In this document: in pieces, positions 1 through 15,000 of the stretch | Layout: each line of letters starts with the position of its first letter | Numbering within the stretch: position 1 is the first letter of the stretch | From: Lottia gigantea | Taxonomy: Eukaryota; Mollusca; Gastropoda; Lottiidae | Length of the DNA stretch: 64,000 nt | NCBI RefSeq assembly: GCF_000327385.1 | Contig: NW_008707778.1 | Location: 322,941-386,940 of the forward strand | Direction of reading: 5' to 3' | The notes under the pieces: generated by a model | Told to the model about the DNA's origin: nothing | Database searches by the model: none | What the model saw: only the letters and a program-made list of their open reading frames with translations | Program-made: the position numbers and the translations under genes

Positions 1-915
1 CAGAATCATCCAATTTGAACCAATCAAACCAACTTCTACGACTACCAACAACTACCTAGTTTGCGATATCAGAATGCGCTGGAAGCGAACGTTAACCAAC
101 CAACCAGCTTGACATTTTGAAGAAGTCCAATGCCAAGAACTCACTGAGATCGAGATAAATTAGAGTTTTACCACGTACCACCAGCTGTCTTCTTAGGTTA
201 GGAAATGAAAATCTCACAAGCAAAACTATCCAAGGCCCCTGGAAATTAAAAACATCCTTTAGACTTTAACCGATTTTCTAAAAAGAAAATATATAAAAAT
301 TATAAACCAGAGTAGGATGATGTCTTATGTTTCTATATTCTACAATAGTACAAAGTTCCAGACAATATAGTAAACTCTATTTTCATATTGGCTAAATCCG
401 TGGACAAAACGAAGGTCTTTCTGTAATAGTGTGTGGTTTGGATGCCAAGACGTTATCGATCTAAACGAACATAGCCCAGTGATACTTTTATAAATACACG
501 CTTATACTGCGCTTCGTTGCCATTATTTCTACAGACCTGTAAAGATTCACATATATATTAATATTGCTGATTTTGATTCTAGATCTCGACCTTCAAACTT
601 ACAATTATATAACTAGCGATCTTGCAATAGTATCTAAATTGATAAGCTACAAACTGCCCATTCTATTCATTTCCTACTAATAATTTTTAAAATGTAGGCT
701 AGTTATAGGTTCAAATTTCATAACCAAAGTTTGATTCTAATGCTGAATTTTTCTGAAAAGTAGGCCCATACATTCACATGTCAAAGAAAGGGGTTCTTTT
801 GGTAGAAAATGAAAATTTGACAAAATCAAAAACACAGCTGAAGAAAGGACCAAGAGTGAAGACGAGAAGCAACTTTAAACTACGCAGAAGAAAATAATTC
901 TAGTTTTGAAAGAAG
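1..915. other. Upstream flank of the SOSS-B gene
   Basis: AT-rich sequence with no exon that I can support. A TATA-like TATAAATA lies at 489-496 and could be a plus-strand core promoter about 400 bases ahead of the start codon, but TATA-like words are common in such DNA. An unspliced leader running into the ATG at 916 is the simplest model. Confidence 0.3.
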
Positions 916-3940
<3,025 letters not shown>

Positions 3941-4298
3941 AATTGTTGTGCAAAAATACATAAATTAATGAAAGTGCGGTGAACAATGGCTGCTTTATGG
4001 AATTCTTCTGTGTCTCATATCTAATGTAGGAAATTACAGTGGTAAAAAAATTATGTGTTGTTGACACTATCCTAGTAAGAAAACCATCACCAGGACAGCT
4101 AGTTTGAAAGTGGTGATTAACTTTGAAACATAATTTATTATCAAAGTCAGCAAAGTGTAAAGACTAAAAGGCTTAAATGTAAAAGAGCTCATCTCCATGT
4201 GTTATTCAATTTCTTGCATTGTATTAATAATATTGTCCTGTAAGAATACTATTTATGTTCCAAATCAGGTTGTCGTGGGCATGTCATTTTTTTTTTTT

Positions 4299-4548
4299 TA
4301 ATGCCCGCATGAAATGGGAGGTGTATATTGTCGTCACCCATGTCCGTCCACAATTGCTTGTAAACACTCTAGAAGGCACAATTCTTGACAAACTTTATAT
4401 TATTCAGTATCGCCCCAAAAAGTTCAAAGTGTATGACTCAAGGTTGAATATTTCATACTGGTAAATTGTTACTGTACTGCCAAATGTTTTGAATAAGATC
4501 AAAGCTATCAGTGGGAGTGTATTACCATGCCCGGCAAGCTATCTTTTC
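4299..4548 (+). mobile_element. HINE/pearl-like element, short copy
   Basis: Just downstream of the SOSS-B stop codon. Left end ATGCCCGCATGAAATGGGAG, then TATTGTCGTCACCCATGTCC, a single partial core beginning GTAAACACTCTAGAAGGC, and the common right end with GGCAAGCTATCTTTT. It probably sits in or just beyond the SOSS-B 3' UTR. Confidence 0.75.
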
Positions 4549-4825
4549 TAAATGAAAGATGGGTGTTTTGAGTGAATAAATGATTCTTAATAGAACAGAA
4601 AAAAGATCACTATAGGTTTATATGATGGAATTATAAAAAGCATAAAATACTATTGCCATCATTGGGAAAACCTTTTACATCATTAAACTAGAGAAGATGT
4701 AATTATTTTTGGTGTATATGACAAGTGAGGGTGGCATTTGGTTAAGGCACTTAAAGGTGGTATTTTTAACCATAATAAAATCAGCATTCCTTGCTGCTTA
4801 GTTTCTTTTTTTCAAATAGGTCTCT

Positions 4826-4932
4826 AGGTTGTGTACACAGCCTACAGCACAGGGCCTTGGTTTATGTTCCCTATCCAATAGACACTTTCCCCCCTTTTAG
4901 CCCCTCTATTTCTACATCACTGACAGGGGAAA
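4826..4932 (-). mobile_element. Fragment of tRNA-derived SINE family S1
   Basis: In reverse orientation it matches the middle of the full SINE at 52921-53283: CCTGTCAGTGATG, then GGGACA-like, AGGCCCTGTGCTGTAGGC and TGTGTACAC. The tRNA-like head and the conserved tail are both missing. Confidence 0.65.
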
Positions 4933-4949
4933 ATCGAAAGGTGACTTTA

Positions 4950-6356
4950 GACCTATTTCTACCAAGCTACTGGAGCTACCCTCACATGAAAAGCTAGTTT
5001 TATTACAAAACACCATTTTTAATGATCATGCAAATAGAGATACAGAAATATTTGAATATGATAGAGATAATCTTTCTAGATAATGACATGAAATCTTATT
5101 GCAAAATACTATACTACTTCATAATATAATACATTACTAAAATATTCTTACTCAATATATCTCATAGAAAACTATTTCCTCTTCTAGATTACTCCACACA
5201 TGGCATAGATGTTTGGATACTTTGAAAATCTCAAATTTATTAGATTTTATGAAAAAAAAAAATTTAGTTTGTAATATTAATTATAAATACTTTAAAATTT
5301 GGACCAATTTCTTTATCAATTTGAAAAAATATGGATTGAAATCTTCCAATATAATTTTTTTAATGAAAATTATTTTGATCAAACAAAATTTAGACCACAA
5401 AAGTTGAAGAACTAATCTAAAAATTTTAGTTTTAAACACAGATATAATACTAATATACATAAACCCCTATTCTGGAGTCTCAAAAGTTTGATTTCTATAA
5501 AACAGTTGCTATCTTAAATTTAGCATTCTTAAAATTACAAAATGAAAATTTCCAATTTCGAAAAGGAAGAAAAAATGGAAAAATGATCAAAATTTTAAAA
5601 CATCAGAACATACATAAAAAATATATTGAAGGTTCATTTGAACTAATTGCTTTTAAATATGTAAATGACGCGAAATAATGCACAAAGCAATTTTTTAGGC
5701 AGAGCTTATTTTGAGTTAGTCTAGTTCATGGAAATTCTTTTGGAGCACAATTTGCTAATGCCAGGGAAAGGACACTTTTTAGCACAGTTTTGCATATAAT
5801 TGCAGTTTTTTGAAGTATATTTTCAAATTTCTACAAAAATAGCCCTTTACAAATTATCAAAACAAGACTAAAATTCAAAATAACCTTTGCCTTCTGTGTA
5901 AAATAGGTTAAAAACATACAGGAATGAAAAATGAAATATAATCATGTTTTATGTACACAAAAATGGATATATAAATGGTCCAGACCAATTTAAAAATTTG
6001 CATCTCAAAATTATTTGACTCAATCCTCTATTTTAAAAGCATTTGATCTACAGAGCAGCCATATTATTTTGATTCAAAGTCAAATAATTTCATAGACAAA
6101 TCCAAGTTGGACAAAATTTCTATAAAAGTTAAAAAAAAAAAACATGTTATACATGTAATGAAATGAATGAGATATGTTAAAGATAGATTTTAGATAGGTT
6201 TCCATGACAACTGGCTTATTTGCATGAAGTTCATGGTTCATGTTGAATTTGGTATATACAGCATGAACATTATGTTGCATTTTCAACCATGAAAATCACA
6301 TTAAAAAAGCCAAATGTCATGTTTTTAAATTAAAGTTGTTTTTTTTTTCGTGGATT
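4950..6356 (-). other. Gene-to-gene gap holding the presumed beta-catenin 3' UTR
   Basis: Very AT-rich, with no coding exon on either strand. The beta-catenin stop codon is at 6357-6359 (minus), so transcript from that gene must continue below 6356. A minus-strand AATAAA (plus TTTATT) near 5236 would give a 3' UTR of about 1.1 kb, but this site is only a candidate. Confidence 0.4.
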
Positions 6357-9098
6357 TTACAAATCTGTGTCAAACCAAGTCATTGGATGATTATCACCTT
6401 GTGGCATGTTAGAATCCAGATTAAAATCTCCAGACGCAGTTCCAAGGTCAGCCATATTGTCCATGGGCCCGTATCCACTTCCATGATGACTGCCAAGTTC
6501 TAAACCTTGCATAGAATCTGTGGGCACATTTTCAAAACCTAAAATTGTGAAAAACAGAAATAAATTGAAATAAGACAAAAAAAATCTACAAAAACATGTG
6601 TCCTTGTAAAGCTGGCTTCAAATTGAGATTGAAAGGAACAGAAAGGAAAATTCAAATGTCAAAAGCAAGAAAATTTTCTGTAGCTAGTACGATGTAACCA
6701 TTACCAATTGATTTGTATTTGTATCAGTTATAATTATATTACATGTTATATATAATTCAGATTGGCTGCACAACAATTTCTCACTGAAAATTGTGTCTTC
6801 CCACAAAGTTTCAGTGTTTTTCAATGCCATTTTCTATTAGGAAAGTTCCAGTTTCCCTTTTTTTTTTGATAGGTAACGAATACTGCAATATATATTACTA
6901 GGATTGCTTTCAAATGTATAATTTAAACAACAAAGACTCTAAATTTAAATTTATGTCATGATTAATCTTATTTTGACACAAGACTCAAGGTAGAGTGGAA
7001 ATGAACCCAGCCTCCATGATGAATGTCCCATTTACAAATCAAGACATGTGAAGTTGTTAAGCAAGTACATCCACAACTCTTATGTCTAATTGGTAACAAA
7101 TGACACTAAAACAAGTTGAACTAGTTCTAGAATATTTTGACGTCAAACCAACTTCCTACATCAATGTTTCATTAAATTGACATCTGAAAACATTTGGAAA
7201 AAAAACTGACCTGAGGTCAGGATCATGAGCTCATGTGAATTTTGAAATTGTCTTTTGCAGAAAATTTTGATTTAGATCTAACTTGTATAACAATGCATAT
7301 CTGTGAATGGCTAATTTCAACAATCGAAAGTTAATTTTGTCTGTTCAGAGATTTGAATATAGTGCACTTATGTCAAAGCAGTGCACTTATTTCAAAGCAA
7401 AGCACTTATTTCAAAGCAAACAACAATCCAAAGCTGTAGGCAAGCTACCCAATCTAAAGAGTAAGAAATCTGTTGAGTCTATGTTCTTATAAGTAATTTC
7501 CGTTTCCTTTAAGGTAGAGCGAAAGGCTTGTGAGGGGCAAGAAAGCTACTTACCATGTCTGTTCATCTCTTGTTGATTTGAGTACATGCTGCCCTGACTG
7601 CCATGGTGAGGAGGGGCCTGATACATCTGTTCCCTGGTACCTTCTGGCTGCATGTTCATCTGACTTACATCCTCAAATCCTGGAGGCTGAAATAAATAAT
7701 AATTCACAATCATGAAAATGAAGTCTGCAAAAATTACCTGGGTAAATTTTTGGCTGCTATATTTTTTGTAAACAAGGTATTTAGAAAAGAATTTTTAGCA
7801 TAAAGATAGTTTGCCAGGCAAGGTAATATATGCCTAATGACGTAAACAAATTTGATAGTACAGTAACAATTGCCAGTATGAACTATTCAACCTTCAGACA
7901 TACACTTCTTTTGAACTTTTTGAGGCGATACTAAATAATATTACCAAGTTTCATCAAAATCTGTCAAGAATTGGGCCTTCTAGAGTGTAACTTTAATGCG
8001 TTTTTAAAAACAAGGGCAATAACTCATGAATATTTTTCGATTTTTCTGATTTCCGCTAGGGAAAATCCTTGGGTGATAACCATTCATGCCACATTTCATC
8101 AAAATCTGTGAAGAATTGAACCTTCTACAGTGTTTACTAGCTAAAATTGAACCTATTTTCAAGAACAAGGGAAATAACTCATGCTAATTATTTTTCGATC
8201 TTTCTGATTTTCAATAGTGCTCATTCTTGGGTGATAATAATCACACCAAGTTTCATCAAAATCTGTCAAGAATTGTGACTTCTGGACTGTTTCAAGAACA
8301 AGGGCAATAACAATTTTCCGATTTTCTGATTTTCAATAGGGTTCATCCTTGGGTGATAACAACCATACCAAGTTTTATAGATATCTGTCAAGAATTGTAC
8401 CTTGTAGAGTGTTTAAGAGCAATTATGGATGGATACGCCCCCACATATAAAGATAGTGGACCACAGCCATATACGCCCACTGCGGCATGCGGATGGTAAA
8501 AATTAAAGAATTAAAGAATTTCATTTGATTCCATCAAAAACTAGTTTTTAGAGAGTTTACAAGCAAATGTTGACAGACGGACGGACAGGTGTGCCGACAA
8601 TATACGTCCACATATAGAGATGTGGGCGCATAAAAATGTTGTGCACAATACCATATTAGCTTCTAGTTTCTACATCCTTATCATTTTTACAACCCCTTCT
8701 CTGAATTCACAATTTTTACAAACTATTGCTTTAAGATTGAATCAATTTGAGGAAAAAAAGAGTTTTATTATGAATTTTATGGACTAATGAAGACTGGCAA
8801 CGCCATGCAGTGTGATTGTGCAATGAGGGAAATACTGCCAGGACATTAGTTTACTTTTTGCATTTCCAACTGGATCTTTAATGTGTACACCCTGTATCAC
8901 ACAGGGTCTCAATTTATTGTCCCCTTCATACGACTAGAGGCTTTTTCCAGTTACAAAACATGAAATAAATTTGTACGACAGTTACGGCAAACCAAAAACT
9001 CTCTTTGAAAGAATAGACAGCTCAATCAGGAATCATTTTGAAAAACCTGGAATCAAATTAGTAAAAGACAGTTGGAATTTGAGAGAAAGAAACTTACA
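6357..9098 (-). CDS. CTNNB1: Beta-catenin C-terminal activation region
   Basis: The last two exons (7686-7554, 6538-6357) encode about 104 residues after WSD. The segment is rich in G, M, P, H and S, as expected of the unstructured transactivation tail, with [27 protein letters not shown] and PTDSMQGLE, the last also seen in fly Arm (PIDSMQGLE). It ends in WFDTDL, as in vertebrates (fly has WYDTDC). The intron between these exons is about 1 kb. Confidence 0.93.
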
Positions 9099-12000
9099 TC
9101 ACTCCATGCCTGATTCTGATCTCCTCGATAAAGAGAACTGGTCAATTCCATGGACAGTCTTTTCTTGTAGTCTTGAGGTTTGTCCTCAGACATGCGGAAT
9201 AACACGGCAGCAGCATAGGTAGCTGGAAGCAGACAAAAATGTCTATTAATTTTATTTGTATACTAGAGATTATTCTCCTTGATTTCTCATTTCTCAATCT
9301 TCTTCAGGAGTTTAAAACTTGATTTGCTTTTTACATCTTATATTACGACTGAATTAGAGGGCTATTGTATAAACAAAATAGTTTTACATCTGACTTTTCT
9401 GCTGGTGTTTAGACTAATAAGAACTCACGGCATGCTTTGTGCAATGAGGGATAATTTTGCCAGGACAGTGGCTTTGACCTACTTAACCTTTTTCAATTTC
9501 CATCTGTCAAGGGATCTTTAACATACACACACAGATAAAAAATGGTAAAGGGAGAGCAATCAGATTATATTATATAATCAGGAAAATTTTCATCCATGAT
9601 CTATCAGATAAACTTACCAACACCCTCGTTTCTAGAATGTAATAACTCAGTAAGAGGAGCAGTTGCTCCCTCCTGTTCAATGATTTCAGCACCTTCTTTA
9701 TCAGCAGCTAGTTCACACAATACACCAGCAGCTACTCTCTGTATGTTTTCAATTGGTGAATACAACAACTGCAAAAAAAAAAGATTAGTGTTACATCCTA
9801 CTTATTGTCCTATCTGAACGACTTGACAATTTTCCCATGTAAGCCCCCTCAGACCTTTGGGTTTGCAAGTAAGCATCTTAAGTTGGTGAGCAGTTTCTAA
9901 TTTTTCTGTCAAAATTCTTAAGAAGTTTTAACCAATATATGATTTAAGGAATAAGCAAACTAAAATTAAAATGAGTTGGACATCCTATTTATATTTTGTT
10001 GATTAGGTAGGTTAGTGATGATGGTATTCATATGCAGTAGACACTTTTTCAAGAATCTGGTTTCATGTCTTTACACATTACTGCCAGCTAGCCACAGACG
10101 TCAGACCAAAAATTGAAATGTTGCAAATTGATGCTTTGAGATACACAAAAATTTAGATAACCACAATCCCCTTGAAGTTCTACTTCATCTCTTTACTTTT
10201 TAACTATTGATCTGTAGAACACAGAAAATGGCAAAGAGTTTTTTACCTGTACGAAAAGTGGAATACAGTTGAGTCCTCTGATGACAGCTCTGTTGTGTGG
10301 TTCACGAGCTAAAATATGGAGTGCTCCACCAGTGCCTTCGACAATCTCTTCCATTCTGACACCATCCACTAAGCTAGGTCCACCATTAGCAGAGCTCACA
10401 CTGGCTCTCTGTAACAGAATTACACAATAAGTTAAGATGTTGACGTTTCTTTCTCATGTTTTAGTTTTGTCAATGAATGGAGATATTTAAGAAACTTCAT
10501 AAATTTCAAATTGGTTTTGGACAAGGTAAACACAAGTAAAATCTATTATGCACCCATTCAAATTGCAATCCAGACACCAAACTCAAAAGCATTGCCATAT
10601 GCAATTGCTTCAACACAAGTCCAAAATTAACACAAAAACTTACCCTTTGTGTATCTTGGTGGGCACGTATCAACAACTGGACAATACGGGGAAGGGCACC
10701 ATGTTCTCTGAGAGGGGCATGATTAGCAGGGCACAGAGCTAGATTATGGATCAATCCAACCACGGCCTTGATTAGCGGCCATCTGCTTGGTGGATGTAGA
10801 AGTTTCACCAAGACAGGAAGTCCGTAGTGTAATCGAACTGCATTCTGGGCCATCTCAGCTTCTGGGTGACGGGCTGTCAAGTGACGCAAGGCACACACCT
10901 TAAAGATGAAAATTGTTAAAATGTATGTAAAATGTTGACGCATCATTCAAAGAATATTGCTACACGGATACAAAAACCCTCAACAGATGTGGCTTCTCAC
11001 GATTAGTTTTAGAAAAATACTCCATACTTTTTTCAGCATAATAATAAAATGTAAACAAATGTCAAGATATTTGTTCTCATCTGTGTCTGATTCAGAATAT
11101 TAATATAACATGAGCAGTCCATTCTATTTTTAGCTAGAATACTTAGTAATAAAAACTTAAACTGACAATAAACATCCACATACAAAGATGTCCTTGAATA
11201 TATAAAAAAAACATACGAAACTTACTGTTGGTTCTGTGATGTCTTCCCTATCTCCAGCCTGCATGATGGTTCGTACTAGAGCCTCAATACCACCAACTTG
11301 ACAAACGATAACTTTATTACGTTGATTATTACATGTCAAGTTGGACAAGATGCCAGCAGCACAAGTTATAACATTGATATCATTAGACGATAATAGCTGG
11401 GTCAAAACTTGTAAGATACCTTCAAGAGCATCCTGAAATGGAACATTGGAAAATTAATGTCTGTTCTTCTGGTTCATTAATGTTACGGAATTAAATATAT
11501 GAACATAAAAGGCTCATATTGCGCTTGGGCAATGAAGACAAGCAGTGCTCAACCAAGGAAATCCTGCCAGGACTTCACTTCATTGAAAACTGACTCTTTT
11601 TCCCAATTGACCCCTCTTGTACTGTAGCAAAGAGGCTTTGGTTTATTGTCAAATCTTTTTTCTATGACAGGAAAGATAGAAATTAAAATTAAACTTACCA
11701 CTTTAGTAGCAGCATCAGACAAGTTTCGTAGAGTCCACAGACAGTTCTGTACCAATCTCTGACTCTGGTGGCCTAGATGCATAGCTAAGGCTTGCATACC
11801 TCCTGCAACATAGATCAAAATATTTGAGAAATTTCAAAATAAGGAATTTTATTTTGATGAACCAGCTGTAAATGAGAACTGAATAAGTCATCTTTCCTCA
11901 TTATTTCAGTCAACCCAGAAGTTAATTTATAATCTTGGAAAGATCTATACCATATGGTACCAAAAGGGTGGTGCTGGTGCACAGGAGAATAAAGCTGCGT

Positions 12001-15000
12001 TTCCTTAAGTATGGATCTGGTCCGGATGCGTATACGGCAAAAATAAGTGAGAACGGTACCATGTAGCGATTGGTATGTAACAGTGTCCTGAAACGCACAT
12101 ATGGAAACACTGGTTGCATAGCCCACATGGCAAAAAGCTAAAAATAGGTAGGGGAATACCAATCTTTGTTGTTTTTTCTTCTTGTAAGAACCTTGACGAT
12201 ACTGGTGCCATGTCGAAAAGAGACCCCCTTCCACATGAATAACCGCATATAAGGAAACACAACCTGCCGTGTCCACACACGGACCGGAGCTGCACCGAAT
12301 AAGTACTAAAGAAAACGCAGCTTTAATCTTAATAAATCATGGTAGACTTTGTCTTTTACACAGGAACCTCAAAACTTCAGCAAATTTGTCCATTTACATA
12401 GTCCATGAAAATATTTGAGACGTACAAAAAAAAAACATTCAGAAGAAAATATCAAATAGGATTCAAAATATCAAAAAACATACCGGCTTCCACAATGGCT
12501 GGTTTGTTGCTCTGACAAACTGACAAGACCTTTAACACTCTGGATGTTGTCCACAACAACTTCTCATAGGTATACGATTTCATAATTCTCACCAACTCTC
12601 CTGGTCCACCACTGGCTAAGATGATAAGCTGAAATTACAAGAGGTATAGATAATTACAACTATAAGCTAAACATTCCAAACAGCAGACCATATACAAATA
12701 ACACAGCTTGTAAAATACAAATTACAAGTGGAATAGTCATCACAAAGATACAATAATTCAAAATCAGTGAGCAATATACAAATCACTAATGGCGTGTGAA
12801 TTATATCATTCTGTAACAGAATTGCTGAGGTGCACGGTTGGTTCTATTTACAAATGCTAAGTGAATTACAAAAATTTGGCTTACAATGAATAATGGCTGA
12901 GGTATACACAGCAGGTTTAATTCATGAATTACAAGCCATGATCAATAATAAAATTCATACTGATAATGTAATATCAAGTGAAAAGACATTTTCTTACTTA
13001 ACAAGATTTTAACCCATGAAACCTAATGGTCGTGCAGAAGATAATCTGAAATTCATTGATGTATAAGGCTGCTATGACTTATTAGACCATAATATGTACT
13101 TTAAATTCACTAATTAGGATGACAACTTGGAAAATAAAATCAATCATACCTTGCTTTCTTGGTTGCCATAAGCTAAAATTTGAAGACAATCTGTAGTGAT
13201 GGCTAAAAACTTTACATTGTTATTTCTCTGAAGGAGAGCTACCATTTTCTGTAGACCTCCTGCCAGACGGACAGCCATCTTGGATCCTTCTTGATGCAAG
13301 AGTAAATTGTGTAATGTTGTAATGGCGTAAAATAAAACAGATTCTACTGGTGAACTGAAAGTAAACATTTAAATTGGATTTTTCTATGTCATACTAAAGG
13401 AGTTAATGATCAATCAACCACATTTTTAAAACTAGATGGATTACCTATCTAAATCATACTTGCACTGTGCGAAAAGCAATACTATGTGCTTTTGTCAAGA
13501 ATCCTTCATATAGACTCATTAGATAGGAGAAAAAAAAATGTGAATTAACTTTTTGACAAAAGGTTCCTAAAATATCATGAGAAACACTTAAGACTAAGGG
13601 GGCCTTCTTGGTGAGTTTTTACACGTTTAGGATTCATGTAATCAACCTGACATTCAATAATTCATTTAAATAGGTGATGACAGAATTTTAAATGGTGGAG
13701 AAAGGAACAGAAGGGGGAATTTTGAATGTGACAATCTAGTCCTGATTGAAACTAGAATTGGAGCAAATGGAACCTGATCAAAACTCACCAATAAAGCGCC
13801 GCCAAAAGTTCAGCTTCAATTTCACTCACCTGAGAAGTTTAACTAGAGCAGGTATCCCCCCAGATTTAAAGATGGCCAGAAGACCCTGTCTGTGATGGGA
13901 TAGATTGTGAAGGGTGCCGGCAGCACATCGGGTAATTTCTAAATCATCTGTATTATTCATGGCTCGCACCAATGCAGCAAGGATCTGTGGGGAGTTCATA
14001 ATAGCATGACGACTAGCCTCTTTTTTAGAGAGTTGATGAACCATCATGGCTGCCTGGGTGACTACCACTTGATCTTCATCGTTCAAAAGTTTGATTAATT
14101 CTGGGATGGCTCGCGTAGCAAGATCAGCATCATCCTGGAAGTACACAAAAATAGGTTCTGAAATTTTTCAAGGAACCATACAAAGAAAAAGTGCTAAATC
14201 AAGTTTTGAAACTAATAAAAAATTTGTGTATCCTATTTTGAATGTTTTGCAAATTAAGTCAGCCCTTTTCTACACGAAATTGGGTTTAAGCTCTACCCCT
14301 AATCTTTCGGATGTTTAAGCTCAATTGAGTTTTGAAATTTTCAACAATTTTCTGCAATTGTCGAAAATTTAAACAGTATTCCTCTACAGAAAAAAATACC
14401 TTAAATTGAGTTCCAGCCCCTACCCCTCAACTAAATCTAAGGGTTACCTGATAGTTGATAAGATTAACCACAGCATGTTTTAACATCTGGGATGGTTCGG
14501 ACAAACGCTGGACTGCGGTGGGTTGGTCTGGATGAATTTGGGTGGATGGAATCTGTACACCCTCGGGAAGTGTTTCAGGGAACATGGCAGCTCGTACCCT
14601 CTGGGAACGAGTTTGATTCAATGTTTGGTTGATATCTGAAAATTAAACGATTTCATTGATGTAACTTCAGAAGGAATGTGTCGTCTTTTTGGCACCTCCA
14701 GTCAAATGGGCAGACTGAATATTGGGTAATTTAAGTACAAATGTTGAATGAATACCACTGTACCACAGATTAGTAAGGAATTTTCTTATAACATGATGAA
14801 AAGTAATTCCTGTTCCAACATTTCTTCTTAAGTTGTTTGATTTGCATGAGAACACTCTGAGAACAATATATATATAACTTATACAACCAGACAGACACAG
14901 GTTATTAATCAAAACATTAGTTCTTACAATTTTCCTTTTCAAATAGTGGTTGTGGGTTATAATCTTCATTTGATTTAGTCTGAAAACCTTGAATAAGTCA

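Noticed and set aside
11815-12295. Three overlapping minus-strand frames of 68-153 codons
   Set aside because: They lie in a MITE within a beta-catenin intron, have no recognisable homology and are not bounded by usable splice sites.
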